Below are positions 15,718 to 24,374 of a stretch of 64,000 bases of DNA, one piece after another. Origin of the DNA: an uncultured Mediterranea sp. GTDB taxonomy: Bacteria > Bacteroidota > Bacteroidia > Bacteroidales > Bacteroidaceae. Made by a program: the position numbers and the translations under genes. Each line of letters opens with the position of its first letter. The first letter of the stretch is position 1. Below the pieces are notes generated by a model. It searched no databases. It had not been told where the DNA came from and saw nothing but the letters and a program-made list of their open reading frames with translations. Where the stretch lies: the NCBI RefSeq assembly GCF_902493215.1, contig NZ_CABUOL010000007.1, positions 62,001 through 126,000 of the forward strand, in the 5' to 3' direction.

Positions 15718-17424
15718 TTATTTGCGATAGCTTTCCAGCTCTTCTGCCTTGAACTTGCGGATGAAGTTGAAGTGCTTCTCCACTTCGGCTTCAGCGTAGT
15801 TGACATAAACTTGTGCTGACTGGGCGAAGAGTTCGGGAGCCTTGGTAGCGTCCTGGATGATGAGCTGTGACATCACGCAGTCGGCAGCCATCTCGTAGAG
15901 GCGGCGTGCGGTGAAGTCGAGCAGTTCCTGGTTCTGGGCTTCCTTCACGGCGTTGGTGCAGGCTTCCAGCTTGTTGGTCATCTCCTTTACGCGGTCCATC
16001 AGCGGCTGCATGGCTTCGCTGCACGGGATTTGTTCGTACTCGCGCAGGATAGAAGCGTACGTGCCATTCGTCACGTAGCGGATGGCAGCCACCGTCTGCA
16101 ACTGGGTAGTACCTTCGTAGATGCTCGTGATGCGGGCGTCGCGGTAGATGCGCTGGCAGGCATACTCCATCATGAAGCCCGAACCGCCGTGAATCTGGAT
16201 ACAGTCGTAGGCGTTCTGGTTGGCATATTCGGAGTTCATACCCTTGGCCAGCGGTGTGAAGGCATCGGCCATCTTGGCAAAGCGTTTCTGCTCCTGACGT
16301 TCTTCAGGCGTCAGCTTGCGTTCGCGGGCGATGTCGTCCAGTGCCTTGTAGATGTCGACGTAGCGCGAAGTCTGGTAGAGCAGCGAGCGGCCGGTGTCGA
16401 GCTTGGCCTTCATCGTAGCCAGCATGTCGTAAACGGCGGGGAACTCGATGATGGCCTTGCCGAACTGCTTGCGGTCCTTGGCATAGGCCAGACCTTCGTT
16501 GTAGGCTGCCTGGCTGAGGCCGACAGACTGGGCGGCGATGCCTAGACGTGCACCGTTCATCAGCGCCATCACATATTTGATCAGACCCAGCTTGCGGTCG
16601 CCGCAAAGTTCGGCCTTGGCATTCTTGTAAACCAGTTCGCAAGTGGGTGAACCATGGATACCGAGCTTATTCTCGATGCGGCGTACATCTACACCGCCGT
16701 CGCGCTTGTCATAGATGAACATGGAGAGGCCGCGGCCGTCGTGTGTACCTTCTTCGGAGCGGGCCAGTACGAGGTGCAGGTCGGCGTCGCCGTTGGTGAT
16801 GAATCGCTTCACACCGTTCAGGCGCCAGCACTGGTTGGCTTCGTCGTAGGTAGCTTTCAGCATGACGCTCTGCAGGTCGGAACCGGCATCGGGCTCGGTC
16901 AGGTCCATAGACATGGTTTCGCCGGAGCAGATGCGGGGGATGAAACGGCTGTGCTGGTCTTCGTTGCCGAATTCATACAGCGTTTCGATACAGTCCTGCA
17001 ATGACCAGATGTTGCCGAAGCCGGCATCGGCCTGGGCAACGATCTCCGCACACATGGTGTAGGGAGTGATGGGGAAGTTGAGGCCACCGTAGCGGCGCGG
17101 CATGGTCATGCCGTTCAGACCGGCCTTCACCATGGCGTCGAGGTTCTGTTTCGTGCCGCTGGCATATTCCACACGGCCGTTGGCGCAGTGGGGACCTTCC
17201 TGGTCCACACCTTCTGCGTTGGCAGCAATCACTTCGCCGGTAATCTCGCCGGTGATTTCCAATACTTTGTCGTATGAGTCCATCGCGTCGGCATAGTCCT
17301 GCGGCGCGTAGTCGTACTCATCCTTGTCTTTATATCCGCGTTCCTTGAGTTCGCAGATGCGTTCCATCAGCGGGTTGTTCAGATGGAAGCGCAATTCCGG
17401 GTGTTCAGTATAAAAATTGGGCAT
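15718..17424 (-). CDS. Acyl-CoA dehydrogenase
   Basis: A 568-residue FAD enzyme that introduces a trans-2 double bond into acyl-CoA thioesters. Visible signatures are METMSMDLTEPDAGSD-like (GETMSMDLTEPDAGSDLQS, FAD and substrate binding), CIQIHGGSGFMMEY and ITSIYEGTTQLQ. It is about 180 residues longer than short-chain enzymes, matching members with an extra C-terminal helical domain. etfA and etfB lie upstream on the same strand, so electrons probably pass to the ETF encoded there. The physiological acyl-CoA is unknown. The four-helix-bundle element separates it from etfA, and its terminator has been duplicated around a defence cassette. Confidence 0.93.
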   Translation of the reverse strand: MPNFYTEHPELRFHLNNPLMERICELKERGYKDKDEYDYAPQDYADAMDSYDKVLEITGEITGEVIAANAEGVDQEGPHCANGRVEYASGTKQNLDAMVKAGLNGMTMPRRYGGLNFPITPYTMCAEIVAQADAGFGNIWSLQDCIETLYEFGNEDQHSRFIPRICSGETMSMDLTEPDAGSDLQSVMLKATYDEANQCWRLNGVKRFITNGDADLHLVLARSEEGTHDGRGLSMFIYDKRDGGVDVRRIENKLGIHGSPTCELVYKNAKAELCGDRKLGLIKYVMALMNGARLGIAAQSVGLSQAAYNEGLAYAKDRKQFGKAIIEFPAVYDMLATMKAKLDTGRSLLYQTSRYVDIYKALDDIARERKLTPEERQEQKRFAKMADAFTPLAKGMNSEYANQNAYDCIQIHGGSGFMMEYACQRIYRDARITSIYEGTTQLQTVAAIRYVTNGTYASILREYEQIPCSEAMQPLMDRVKEMTNKLEACTNAVKEAQNQELLDFTARRLYEMAADCVMSQLIIQDATKAPELFAQSAQVYVNYAEAEVEKHFNFIRKFKAEELESYRK

Positions 17425-17440
17425 AACTTTTTATTTTTAG

Positions 17441-17947
17441 GAAGTTAGAGAAGTTAAAGAAGTTATCCATTCACTTCGTTCATGTAGAAGTTAAAGCCAA
17501 ATGATTTGCTTATGAATCTTCTATTATATCGGCAAACTTACTGCCTTGAACAGCCTTACAATAGGCATTCAGTAAGCGGCTGACATTCTCTATTCTTTCT
17601 GTTAATATTGAACTAATTTCTTCAGTAATGTATTTCAGGTCTTTAGAAAGAAGTATATAGTATCTGCACTCTTCCAAACTGCCTTGTGCAACATTCATTA
17701 ATCGAAGTTTGTCTGATTTTCCAGTCTTTTTATATCCTTCGGCAATGTTTGCGGCAATGGAAACCGCAGCACGTTGAAATTGTGACATCAATCCAAAGCG
17801 CTCATGGCTGGGGAAAGTATTGGTGAACTTGTATACTAATAGTACAAATTCATGTGCCTTCTGCCAAGCAATCAGATCTTTGAAACTCTGTGTCATAACA
17901 TAACTATCGGCTTTAACTTCTATAACTTCATTAACTTCTATAACTTC
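17441..17947. mobile_element. Intervening-sequence-like element carrying a four-helix-bundle gene
   Basis: Between etfA and the dehydrogenase lies a roughly 507 bp unit. Its left end has GAAGTTA at 17441, 17450 and 17459 (9 bp period) and again at 17487; its right end has TAACTTC at 17914, 17923, 17932 and 17941 (9 bp period), the exact inverse. TAGAAGTTAAAGCC (17485-17498) and its perfect 14 bp inverse (17909-17922) closely flank the S23-family gene. Transcribed, the ends would pair into a long stem with the gene in the loop, as in 23S rRNA intervening sequences. Confidence 0.7.
17510..17896 (-). CDS. Four-helix-bundle protein (23S rRNA intervening sequence S23/IVP family)
   Basis: A 128-residue all-helical protein. 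Signatures of the family (TIGR02436 type) are FKDLIAWQKAHEFVLLVYKF at the N-terminus, LMSQFQRAAVSIAANIAEGY in helix 2 and SLEECRYYILLSKDL in helix 3. Relatives are encoded inside intervening sequences of 23S rRNA genes and, more distantly, as Avd in diversity-generating retroelements; their biochemical role is poorly known, with nucleic-acid binding suggested. No reverse transcriptase or rRNA is nearby. The gene is AT-richer than the etf genes and is tightly bracketed by inverted repeats. Confidence 0.88.
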   Translation of the reverse strand: MTQSFKDLIAWQKAHEFVLLVYKFTNTFPSHERFGLMSQFQRAAVSIAANIAEGYKKTGKSDKLRLMNVAQGSLEECRYYILLSKDLKYITEEISSILTERIENVSRLLNAYCKAVQGSKFADIIEDS

Positions 17948-17957
17948 TGAATAAAAA

Positions 17958-18977
17958 CTACTTACTGTTCTTTTTGTAGTACTTAATCATTTTAGGAATT
18001 ACCTCTTCCACCGTTCCATTGATGACATAGTCGGCAATGGCGTTGATGGGGGCATTCTCGTCGTTGTTGATGGAGATGATGATACCCGCATCCTGCATGC
18101 CGGCGATGTGCTGGATCTGGCCGGAGATACCGCAGGCGATGTACAGTTTGGGATGAACCGTAACACCTGTCTGGCCAATCTGACGGTCGTGGTCGGCAAA
18201 ACCGGCATCGACGGCGGCACGGCTGGCACCTACCTCGGCGTGGAGTTCCTTGGCCAGTTCGAACAGCATGTCGAAGCCTTCCTTCGAGCCCATACCGTAA
18301 CCTCCGGCCACTACGATGGGAGCACCCTTCAGGTTGTGTTTGGCCTTCTCCACGTGGCGGTCGATGACCTTCACTACATAGTCCGTTTCGGGCACATACT
18401 TGGCCACGTCGTGACGGATTACTTCGCCCTGATAGTCGGGGTCGAGGATTTCTTTCTTCATTACACCCTCGCGGACGGTAGCCATCTGCGGACGATGTTC
18501 GGGATTGACGATGGTGGCTACGATGTTACCGCCGAAAGCGGGACGGATCTGATAGAGAAGCTTGTCGTAAGTCTTGCCGAGCTTCTTGTCTTCGTGGCTG
18601 CCGATTTCCAGTTGGGTACAGTCGGCGGTCAGTCCGCTGGTCAGGGCCGAAGATACACGCGGGCCGAGGTCGCGGCCGATGACGGTGGCACCCATCAGGC
18701 AGATCTGAGGCTTCTCTTCCTTGAACAGGTTGACAAGGATGGAAGTGTGGGGCAGGGAAGTATAGGGGAAGAGGCCCGGGGCGTCGAACACGTGTACGCG
18801 GTCTACGCCGAAAGGCAACACTTGTTTTTCTACACCTTCGAGGCCGGTGCCGGCGCAGATGGCTTCCAGCTGGCAGCCCAGTTCATTGGCTAACTTACGG
18901 CCTTTGGTCAAAAGTTCGAGACTGACGTCGGCAACATGGCAGCCGTCCATCTCACAATATACAAATACGTTGTTCAT
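17958..18977 (-). CDS. etfA: Electron transfer flavoprotein alpha subunit
   Basis: A 339-residue subunit of the FAD-containing heterodimer that accepts electrons from acyl-CoA dehydrogenases. The C-terminal FAD domain is plain: VAGGYGMGSKEGFDML, VGASRAAVDAG, IGQTGVTVHPKLYIACGISG and the end of the domain INNDENAPINAIADY. The N-terminal half is the alpha-type nucleotide-binding fold. It follows etfB on the same strand, separated by 183 bases of repeat-rich DNA, and precedes the four-helix-bundle element. Confidence 0.96.
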   Translation of the reverse strand: MNNVFVYCEMDGCHVADVSLELLTKGRKLANELGCQLEAICAGTGLEGVEKQVLPFGVDRVHVFDAPGLFPYTSLPHTSILVNLFKEEKPQICLMGATVIGRDLGPRVSSALTSGLTADCTQLEIGSHEDKKLGKTYDKLLYQIRPAFGGNIVATIVNPEHRPQMATVREGVMKKEILDPDYQGEVIRHDVAKYVPETDYVVKVIDRHVEKAKHNLKGAPIVVAGGYGMGSKEGFDMLFELAKELHAEVGASRAAVDAGFADHDRQIGQTGVTVHPKLYIACGISGQIQHIAGMQDAGIIISINNDENAPINAIADYVINGTVEEVIPKMIKYYKKNSK

Positions 18978-18997
18978 AGTCTTTTATTCTGCTTTAA

Positions 18998-19148
18998 AGG
19001 TAATAAAGGAGGTAAAGTATTATCAGCCAGCAAGCTGGCTTAGTAGGTAAAGTTCAATAGCCTTTCTTGTCAAGTCTGCTTCATTTGAGCTTTACCTTCT
19101 AAAGTTCATCGTGGATGAACTGATACCTTCTCTATTACTTTATTACTT
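18998..19148. repeat. Nested inverted repeats between etfB and etfA
   Basis: The outer ends are A/G-rich GGTAATAAAG...GGTAAAG (18999-19017) and the complementary CTTCTCTATTACTTTATTACTT (TATTACTT repeated at 19133 and 19141). A middle pair, 19041-19058 and 19083-19101, matches at all but about three positions. Two small perfect hairpins also occur: AGCCAGC-AA-GCTGGCT (19025-19040) and AGTTCATC-GTG-GATGAACT (19103-19121). There is no open frame. The layout resembles an empty version of the element at 17441-17947. Confidence 0.6.
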
Positions 19149-19160
19149 AAATATTGAAGA

Positions 19161-20063
19161 TTACCCAATCGTATGATTTGCAATCAGTTCTACAATCAGG
19201 TTTTCTACATCCGCATCGCTGCCTGTCAATGTTTTGCTCTCCTTGGCCTGGAAGACGATGTTTTCAATCTTCTTCACTTTGGTAGGTGAACCGCTGAGAC
19301 CGCATTGTTTGGTATCTCCGTTTACGTCGGCCACACTCCATTCCGTGATGTTCAGGTAGGGACGTTGTTCGTACAGATATGCATAAGGAATCTCAGCCAG
19401 TGCGTTGGGATTGCAATGAGCAGTAAGCGCAGCTTTTTCCTGTCCACCCATGGCACGTTTGTATTTCTGTACCAGTTTGGCGTTGCGCGGACGGCAGGGA
19501 GCAGCACTACCGTTGACGGTGAGCACAATGGGCAGCGGTCCTTCTACGGTTTCCACACCGCCGTCAATGTGACGTTTCACCCGGATATGTCCGTCTTTTA
19601 CTTCTTCAATTTCCTCTACGTATGTCACCTGTGGCAAGCCCAGCTTTTCGGCAACTTGGGGGCCTACCTGTGCCGTATCACCGTCGATGGCCTGACGACC
19701 GCCAATGATGATGTCATACTCGCCAATCTTGCGGATGGCTGTTGCCAGGGCGTATGAGGTAGCCAAGGTGTCGGCACCGGCAAAGGCGCGGTCAGTCAGC
19801 AGATAGCCGTTATCGGCACCGCGATAAAGTCCTTCACGAATGATTTCGGCTGCACGTCCCGGTCCCATGGTGAGCATGGTAACGGTCGAACCCGGATGTG
19901 CGTCTTTCAGGCGGAGCGCTTGCTCCAGCGCATTGAGATCTTCCGGGTTGAAAATGGCCGGAAGAGCCGCACGGTTGATGGTACCGTCGGCGTTCATGGC
20001 ATCCTTGCCCACACAGCGGGTGTCGGGCACTTGTTTTGCCAATACTACGATTTTCAAACTCAT
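19161..20063 (-). CDS. etfB: Electron transfer flavoprotein beta subunit
   Basis: A 300-residue partner of EtfA that binds AMP or a second flavin. The N-terminus MSLKIVVLAKQVPDTRCVG, the central signature DIIIGGRQAIDGDTAQVGPQVAEKLG and VTYVEEIEE are typical. It is the first gene of the etfB-etfA-dehydrogenase unit. A minus-strand TAAATTTG box (20145-20152) with CTTG 19 bases upstream is the likely promoter, giving a leader of about 75 bases. Confidence 0.96.
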   Translation of the reverse strand: MSLKIVVLAKQVPDTRCVGKDAMNADGTINRAALPAIFNPEDLNALEQALRLKDAHPGSTVTMLTMGPGRAAEIIREGLYRGADNGYLLTDRAFAGADTLATSYALATAIRKIGEYDIIIGGRQAIDGDTAQVGPQVAEKLGLPQVTYVEEIEEVKDGHIRVKRHIDGGVETVEGPLPIVLTVNGSAAPCRPRNAKLVQKYKRAMGGQEKAALTAHCNPNALAEIPYAYLYEQRPYLNITEWSVADVNGDTKQCGLSGSPTKVKKIENIVFQAKESKTLTGSDADVENLIVELIANHTIG

Positions 20064-20299
20064 GATATTAAAAATTAGTATAAGTGTTTCTCTTGTCTTT
20101 ATTTATTGATGCTTCCCGTTATTATTCGGTTGGCTATCAGGCTGCAAATTTACGGAAAGTGTCGGGTTTGGCAAGAAATAGGGGCAGAAAATGCACGGTC
20201 GGGATGGAAATGTGCAACGGAAGGCTTGTCTGCGTCCTGTTTTTCATGGGGGTATCTGCCGGAAAGGGCAGGCTTTTCTCTATGGAAAAGTTATATCTC

Positions 20300-20383
20300 G
20301 GCCGTTCAGATGTACATCTTGGCTGCTCAGATGTGCATCTTAGCCGCTCAGATGTATATCTTAGCGCGCAAGATGAAGTTTTC
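20300..20383. repeat. Quasi-tandem array, 21 bp period
   Basis: TCAGATGTACATCTT (20306), TCAGATGTGCATCTT (20327), TCAGATGTATATCTT (20348) and CAAGATG (20369) are spaced by exactly 21 bases. Each AGATGTnnATCT core is a dyad. The 490-base gap from 20064 to 20553 also holds the etfB promoter and the terminator of the outer-membrane protein gene; no frame in it looks real. Confidence 0.75.
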
Positions 20384-20464
20384 GGGCGGAGAAAGGGAAG
20401 CCTTTGTCGTGGAGGAGGCGGTTCTTGCGCCGTATGAAGGCAAAGGTTCTGTAGGGATGATAGG

Positions 20465-20509
20465 AAAAATGCCCGCAAGGCTTGCCGGTTGTGGCGGCCT
20501 GCGGGCATT
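20465..20509 (-). terminator. Intrinsic terminator of the outer-membrane protein gene
   Basis: AATGCCCGCA (20468-20477) and TGCGGGCATT (20500-20509) form a perfect stem; read on the minus strand it is followed by five T. It lies 45 bases past the stop at 20554. Confidence 0.8.
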
Positions 20510-20553
20510 CCAGTTTGTCGTATATTGAGGAATGGACTGTCGGATGTCGAGGG

Positions 20554-21198
20554 TCAGAAGAGGATACCGAGGCGGAATCCGGCATTGCTTTGTCCGTCGA
20601 TGTTGCCGGTCAGGGTTTCCGTGCGGTTGGTGGCATAGCTGTAGAAGCCGGCAATGTGGAAGCCCCAGTTCTTCTGCGTATTGGGATAAATCTTGAGACC
20701 GATTTCGGGTGAGGCATAGAAGCCCCAGCCAGTATCATAGAGTCCGCCTGTGCCGAAGTAGGTGGTGTTGCGGGCAAACATGGCTCCCAACTTGGCTCCT
20801 ACGTAGGGACGTACGTGCGAGTCCGTGCAGAAGGTGTAGGCCGCCGTGGCTCCGAAAGGCAGCTGGAAGGCCGAACGCTGCTGGTCGGTGGTCAGGCTTT
20901 CGGTGGGCGAGAGGCTGATGGTCTGGCGGTCTATGTAGCGGTGGTTGGTGTGGAACGACAGGAAGGCGCCGGCCGAGAAGTGGGATGTCACGTCGTAGGC
21001 TCCTTCAAAGTTCATGCCCCAGCCGCTGATTTTGTCGGCAAAGCCGGTGGACAGAGGGGCGTTCATCTGCCAGTCTACGGCAAAGTGTACTTTCCGTTGC
21101 GAGGCCTGTTGTGCCTGTACTTGCGGAAGGGCGGCCACCAGCATGCAGGCGGCCAGTGTCAGGGTCTTCAGTATGGTTGGAATCTGTATTGTTTTCAT
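20554..21198 (-). CDS. Outer-membrane beta-barrel protein
   Basis: A 214-residue protein with a cleavable signal peptide (LAACMLVAALPQVQAQQ) and alternating hydrophobic strands across its whole length, ending in an aromatic residue (GFRLGILF) as outer-membrane barrels do. It resembles the OmpA/OmpW-like small barrels (porin_family type) with about eight strands. Function is unknown. An AGGTTCAC ribosome site precedes the ATG. The stop of the DUF4136 gene lies 16 bases upstream, so the two are probably co-transcribed. Confidence 0.78.
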   Translation of the reverse strand: MKTIQIPTILKTLTLAACMLVAALPQVQAQQASQRKVHFAVDWQMNAPLSTGFADKISGWGMNFEGAYDVTSHFSAGAFLSFHTNHRYIDRQTISLSPTESLTTDQQRSAFQLPFGATAAYTFCTDSHVRPYVGAKLGAMFARNTTYFGTGGLYDTGWGFYASPEIGLKIYPNTQKNWGFHIAGFYSYATNRTETLTGNIDGQSNAGFRLGILF

Positions 21199-21214
21199 TG
21201 TGAACCTCCGTTTC

Positions 21215-21835
21215 TTATTTGTTGGACTGAATGTAGGGTGACTGTTCGAATGCCTGTCCGATGGCTTCGGTCATCAGCTTGATGTTGTAGCTGGAGTTGT
21301 ATTGGTAGCCCGATGCGTCGGCATACCAGACGACGGGCAGTTGTTTCTTTTCTTCTCCGTTGTCCGAGAGGTCTACCATTTCCATGACCAGCGTGTTGGT
21401 GTCGTAGCTGTAGTTGACCGTGTAGGGGTAGTACCATCCTCCCCACCAGGGGCCCCAGTAGCCGTAGTCCCACCATCCTCCCCACCATCCGCTGCTGATG
21501 TTGACGCGCTGGGCGATGTAGGAGAGCTGTACGCCGAGGTCGGCTTCCGTCTTCTGTTCAGGGTCGGTGATGCGCTGGTAGCCGCGGCTGTCCATCTCGG
21601 CTGCTACGGCGTCGATGAGTTTCTGGGAGTTTTCGTCCTTCCAGTATGTGGCGTGGTGGCTTCCTGCCTCCAGAATGCTGTCGGGCAGGAAGTAGGTCTG
21701 GAATTTGCCGAAGTCTGTACTGCTGTCATGATCGGTGTAGACCACCAGGTCCGAGTCCAGCTGCCCCAGGTCGGGGTCTTTTTCGCATGCCGCAATGGCC
21801 AGTGCCATGCAGGCCAATAATAAAACCTTTCTCAT
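21215..21835 (-). CDS. DUF4136-family lipoprotein
   Basis: A 206-residue lipoprotein (LLACMALAIAACEKD, Cys17). After the anchor comes the DUF4136 pattern: a short strand (DSSTDFGKFQTYFLPDS), a helix (SQKLIDAVAAEMDSRGYQRI), and ADLGVQLSYIAQRV. A Trp/Gly/Tyr-rich loop (WWGGWWDYGYWGPWWGGWYY) is the hallmark of Bacteroidales members. Function unknown; envelope-associated. It lies between a DUF4251 gene and the barrel gene in an apparent three-gene unit. Confidence 0.85.
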   Translation of the reverse strand: MRKVLLLACMALAIAACEKDPDLGQLDSDLVVYTDHDSSTDFGKFQTYFLPDSILEAGSHHATYWKDENSQKLIDAVAAEMDSRGYQRITDPEQKTEADLGVQLSYIAQRVNISSGWWGGWWDYGYWGPWWGGWYYPYTVNYSYDTNTLVMEMVDLSDNGEEKKQLPVVWYADASGYQYNSSYNIKLMTEAIGQAFEQSPYIQSNK

Positions 21836-21883
21836 AATCTTCTATGCTTGGATTTGTTGTACATGAAATTTCTTTGAACCGTT

Positions 21884-22438
21884 TCAGAGGGAACGCCCCT
21901 TGAACACACTGCTCTTCTCGATCGGCACGATGACTCCGTTGAGCGTCATGCGGTTGGAGTTGAAGTTGGGAGTGATGCTTACGGTGGCTTTGTTGCTTCC
22001 CTTATAGAGTGTGATGTCGACTCGGGCCGAGATGCCGGTACCCATCACGTTGAGGGCAAGCGAGATGTTCCCCTTCTTGTCCTTTTTCAGTTCATAGTCC
22101 GAGAAAGTACCTTCCACGGTTACACCTCCCAGACCGTTGGGGCCGCTGACGGGAATATTGAAGGCTGTCTGTACGACGGCTCTGTCGTCTTTCACCGAAA
22201 CGAAGTTGGTGTTCGACGTCACGTGTGCCGTCTGTCCATACTTGAATATCACCTGGTCGGCTTCCAGTGTGAAGGCACGTTTGTTGAGGGCTTCTTCTGC
22301 TTCGTCGTGCAGAAAATTGTCGATACGTTCCTGCAAGGCTTTCTTTTCGTCCTTTGTCAGTTCTCTTTCTTCTTGTGCTGCGGCGTTTCCTGCCAGCATG
22401 AGCAGGAACATCGCCATCATAAATGTAAATTTTTTCAT
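21884..22438 (-). CDS. DUF4251 domain protein
   Basis: A 184-residue secreted protein with signal peptide MKKFTFMMAMFLLMLAGNAAAQ. A charged helix follows (residues 25-60), then the DUF4251 beta-sandwich (about 60-180) with GGVTVEGTFSDYELKKDKKG and FNSNRMTLNGVIVPIEKSSV. Function unknown; periplasmic or surface. It heads a probable operon with the DUF4136 and barrel genes. A minus-strand TACTTTTG box lies at 22597-22604, about 160 bases upstream. Confidence 0.85.
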   Translation of the reverse strand: MKKFTFMMAMFLLMLAGNAAAQEERELTKDEKKALQERIDNFLHDEAEEALNKRAFTLEADQVIFKYGQTAHVTSNTNFVSVKDDRAVVQTAFNIPVSGPNGLGGVTVEGTFSDYELKKDKKGNISLALNVMGTGISARVDITLYKGSNKATVSITPNFNSNRMTLNGVIVPIEKSSVFKGRSL

Positions 22439-22839
22439 TGTTCAGGTCTTTATTCAGCCGGGCTCCATTGCCCGAGCTTCACTATTAAAACAAAAATAGT
22501 GCTGTTTTACGGCTTCTGTTTTGATTAATAATGCTTAAGGACTTCAAACATTATTCTTTTTTAATCATCGGCAAGACTGTTTGCATTGCCCGAAGACAAA
22601 AGTAAGGAAAGCCTGTATTGTGTGAACGAAAAGGATACTGAAGTGTGGAAAACGGATACTGAGACCCCACGTTTGGGGAGTTAAGATATTTGCTGGATAA
22701 GATTCTGCAACGATAAGTGTGTTTTGTATAATTGCTGAACGTTTTTTCGTGTTATCTTTGCATACGAATGCTTCTGCTATGATGAGGCGGATTTTCTGTT
22801 TGTTATAAAGATAGGTAATAAAATTAAAACGATTGGGTC
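22439..22839. other. Divergent intergenic region
   Basis: Four hundred bases without a gene between the DUF4251 gene and the fucosidase. It holds TACTTTTG on the minus strand (22597-22604), TATCTTTG on the plus strand (22753-22760, about 80 bases before the fucosidase ATG), and a two-unit 21 bp repeat of GGATACTGA (22633, 22654). Nothing else was seen. Confidence 0.5.
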
Positions 22840-24354
22840 ATGAAGTTTTGGACATCTTTTCTTTGGAGTGTATTGTCGGCAGGCTGTGCTTTTGCGCAGA
22901 CGGGCAGCTATGTGGGTTCTGTCGTATTCCCTGCGGATGCTTCGCTGGCGGAGAAGGTCCGTCTGGCGGCACACGTGGTGCCTTCCGAGCGGCAGATAGC
23001 CTGGCAGCAGATGGAGACTACTTGTTTTATCTGTTTTGGTATCAATACGTTCACGGATAGAGAGTGGGGAACAGGTAAGGAAGACCTCTCCCTGTTCAAC
23101 CCGTCGCAACTGGATGCCAGACAATGGGTACGTACAGCCAAGGAGGCTGGGATGAAATTGGTACTTTTGACCTGCAAGCATCACGACGGTTTCTGTCTGT
23201 GGCCCTCTAAATATACCGACTTCTCGGTGGCATCTACCCCCTGGAAGAATGGAAAGGGAGATGTTGTGAGGGAGGTGGCGGATGCCTGTAGGGCAGAAGG
23301 ACTTAAATTGGGAGTCTATCTGTCTCCGTGGGATATGAACCATCCCGACTATGGGACGGAAAAGTATAACGATTACTTCGTCAACCAATTGACGGAGCTG
23401 CTGACGGAATATGGGACAATCCATGAAGTCTGGTTTGACGGGGCCTGTGGTGAGGGAGCGAATGGCAGAAAACAGGAATACGATTTCCAACGTTATTATT
23501 CGACGGTCAGGACCTTACAGCCTCAGGCCGTCATTGCGGTTATGGGACCCGATGTGCGCTGGGTAGGAACCGAAAGCGGTTATGGAAGAGACACGGAATG
23601 GAGTGTCATTCCAGCTTCAGACAATATGCTGGCCAGTATTGCCGCTTCTTCACAGCAGGAGGCCGGCAATGGTACCTATATTCCCGAAGGAGATGGAGTG
23701 AAAAAGGATTTGGGAAGCCGTCTGATGCTGGAAAAGGCCGGTGGTGCGGTGTGGTATCCTTCCGAGGTGGATGTGTCCATCCGTCCGGGATGGTATTATC
23801 ATGCAGCCCAGGATTCGCTGGTCAAGTCTCCACAGAAGCTGATTGATATTTATTATAGTTCCGTAGGAAAGAACTCATTGCTGTTGTTGAATCTGCCTCC
23901 AGACAAGCGGGGGCTGATACATGAAAACGACAGACAGAGCCTTATGGCGATGAAGCGTATATTGGACGACACATTTTCAGACAATCTGCTTGAAAAGGCG
24001 GTTTCTCCTGAAGACAGGCTGGAGGCATTGACGGATAAAAGACTGGATACCGGCTGGCGAGGATTGGAAGAAAGCCTGCAGATCCGTTTTCAGACTCCTG
24101 TTACTTTTGACCGTATCCTGTTGCAGGAGAACATTCGGGAAGGGCAGCGTATAGAGGAGTTTTGCATTGAGTATAAAGAAAATGACGCCTGGCACGTGCT
24201 GGCAACAGGTACCACTGTGGGGTATAAACGTCTGTTACGGACGGATAAGGTTACTTGTCGGGAATTGAAGATTTCTGTTCGGAAATGCAGGGATGTTCCG
24301 ATGCTTTCCGAGTTGGGGCTCTTTTTGGCATCGCCCGAAGAAGTTGTTCCTTAG
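22840..24354 (+). CDS. Alpha-L-fucosidase, GH29 family
   Basis: A 504-residue exported glycosidase (N-terminal signal, SAGCAFAQ; either a type I or a lipobox cut is possible). The GH29 barrel is recognised by LVLLTCKHHDGFCLWPSKYT, LGVYLSPWDMNHPDYG and IHEVWFDGACGEG, whose Asp is the catalytic nucleophile. A C-terminal beta-sandwich of F5/8 type covers about 380-500. It removes terminal fucose; the pattern fits the GH29-B group that prefers alpha-1,3/4 branched fucose, but that is inferred. It converges on the GH3 gene of the utilisation locus and may be an extra member of it. Confidence 0.92.
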   Translation: MKFWTSFLWSVLSAGCAFAQTGSYVGSVVFPADASLAEKVRLAAHVVPSERQIAWQQMETTCFICFGINTFTDREWGTGKEDLSLFNPSQLDARQWVRTAKEAGMKLVLLTCKHHDGFCLWPSKYTDFSVASTPWKNGKGDVVREVADACRAEGLKLGVYLSPWDMNHPDYGTEKYNDYFVNQLTELLTEYGTIHEVWFDGACGEGANGRKQEYDFQRYYSTVRTLQPQAVIAVMGPDVRWVGTESGYGRDTEWSVIPASDNMLASIAASSQQEAGNGTYIPEGDGVKKDLGSRLMLEKAGGAVWYPSEVDVSIRPGWYYHAAQDSLVKSPQKLIDIYYSSVGKNSLLLLNLPPDKRGLIHENDRQSLMAMKRILDDTFSDNLLEKAVSPEDRLEALTDKRLDTGWRGLEESLQIRFQTPVTFDRILLQENIREGQRIEEFCIEYKENDAWHVLATGTTVGYKRLLRTDKVTCRELKISVRKCRDVPMLSELGLFLASPEEVVP

Positions 24355-24374
24355 AAAAGAGAGAGGGTACATAA

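Noticed and set aside
16030..16545. 171-codon plus-strand frame within the dehydrogenase gene
   Set aside because: Antisense shadow of a well-supported enzyme; no start signals.
17510..17896. Avd protein of a diversity-generating retroelement
   Set aside because: Avd shares the four-helix fold, but no reverse transcriptase, template repeat or variable gene lies nearby; the S23/IVP signature fits better.
20084..20528. Overlapping 117- and 140-codon plus-strand frames upstream of etfB
   Set aside because: They run through the 21 bp array and a terminator; the repetitive translations (SRSDVHLGCSDVHL) come from the array, not from a protein.
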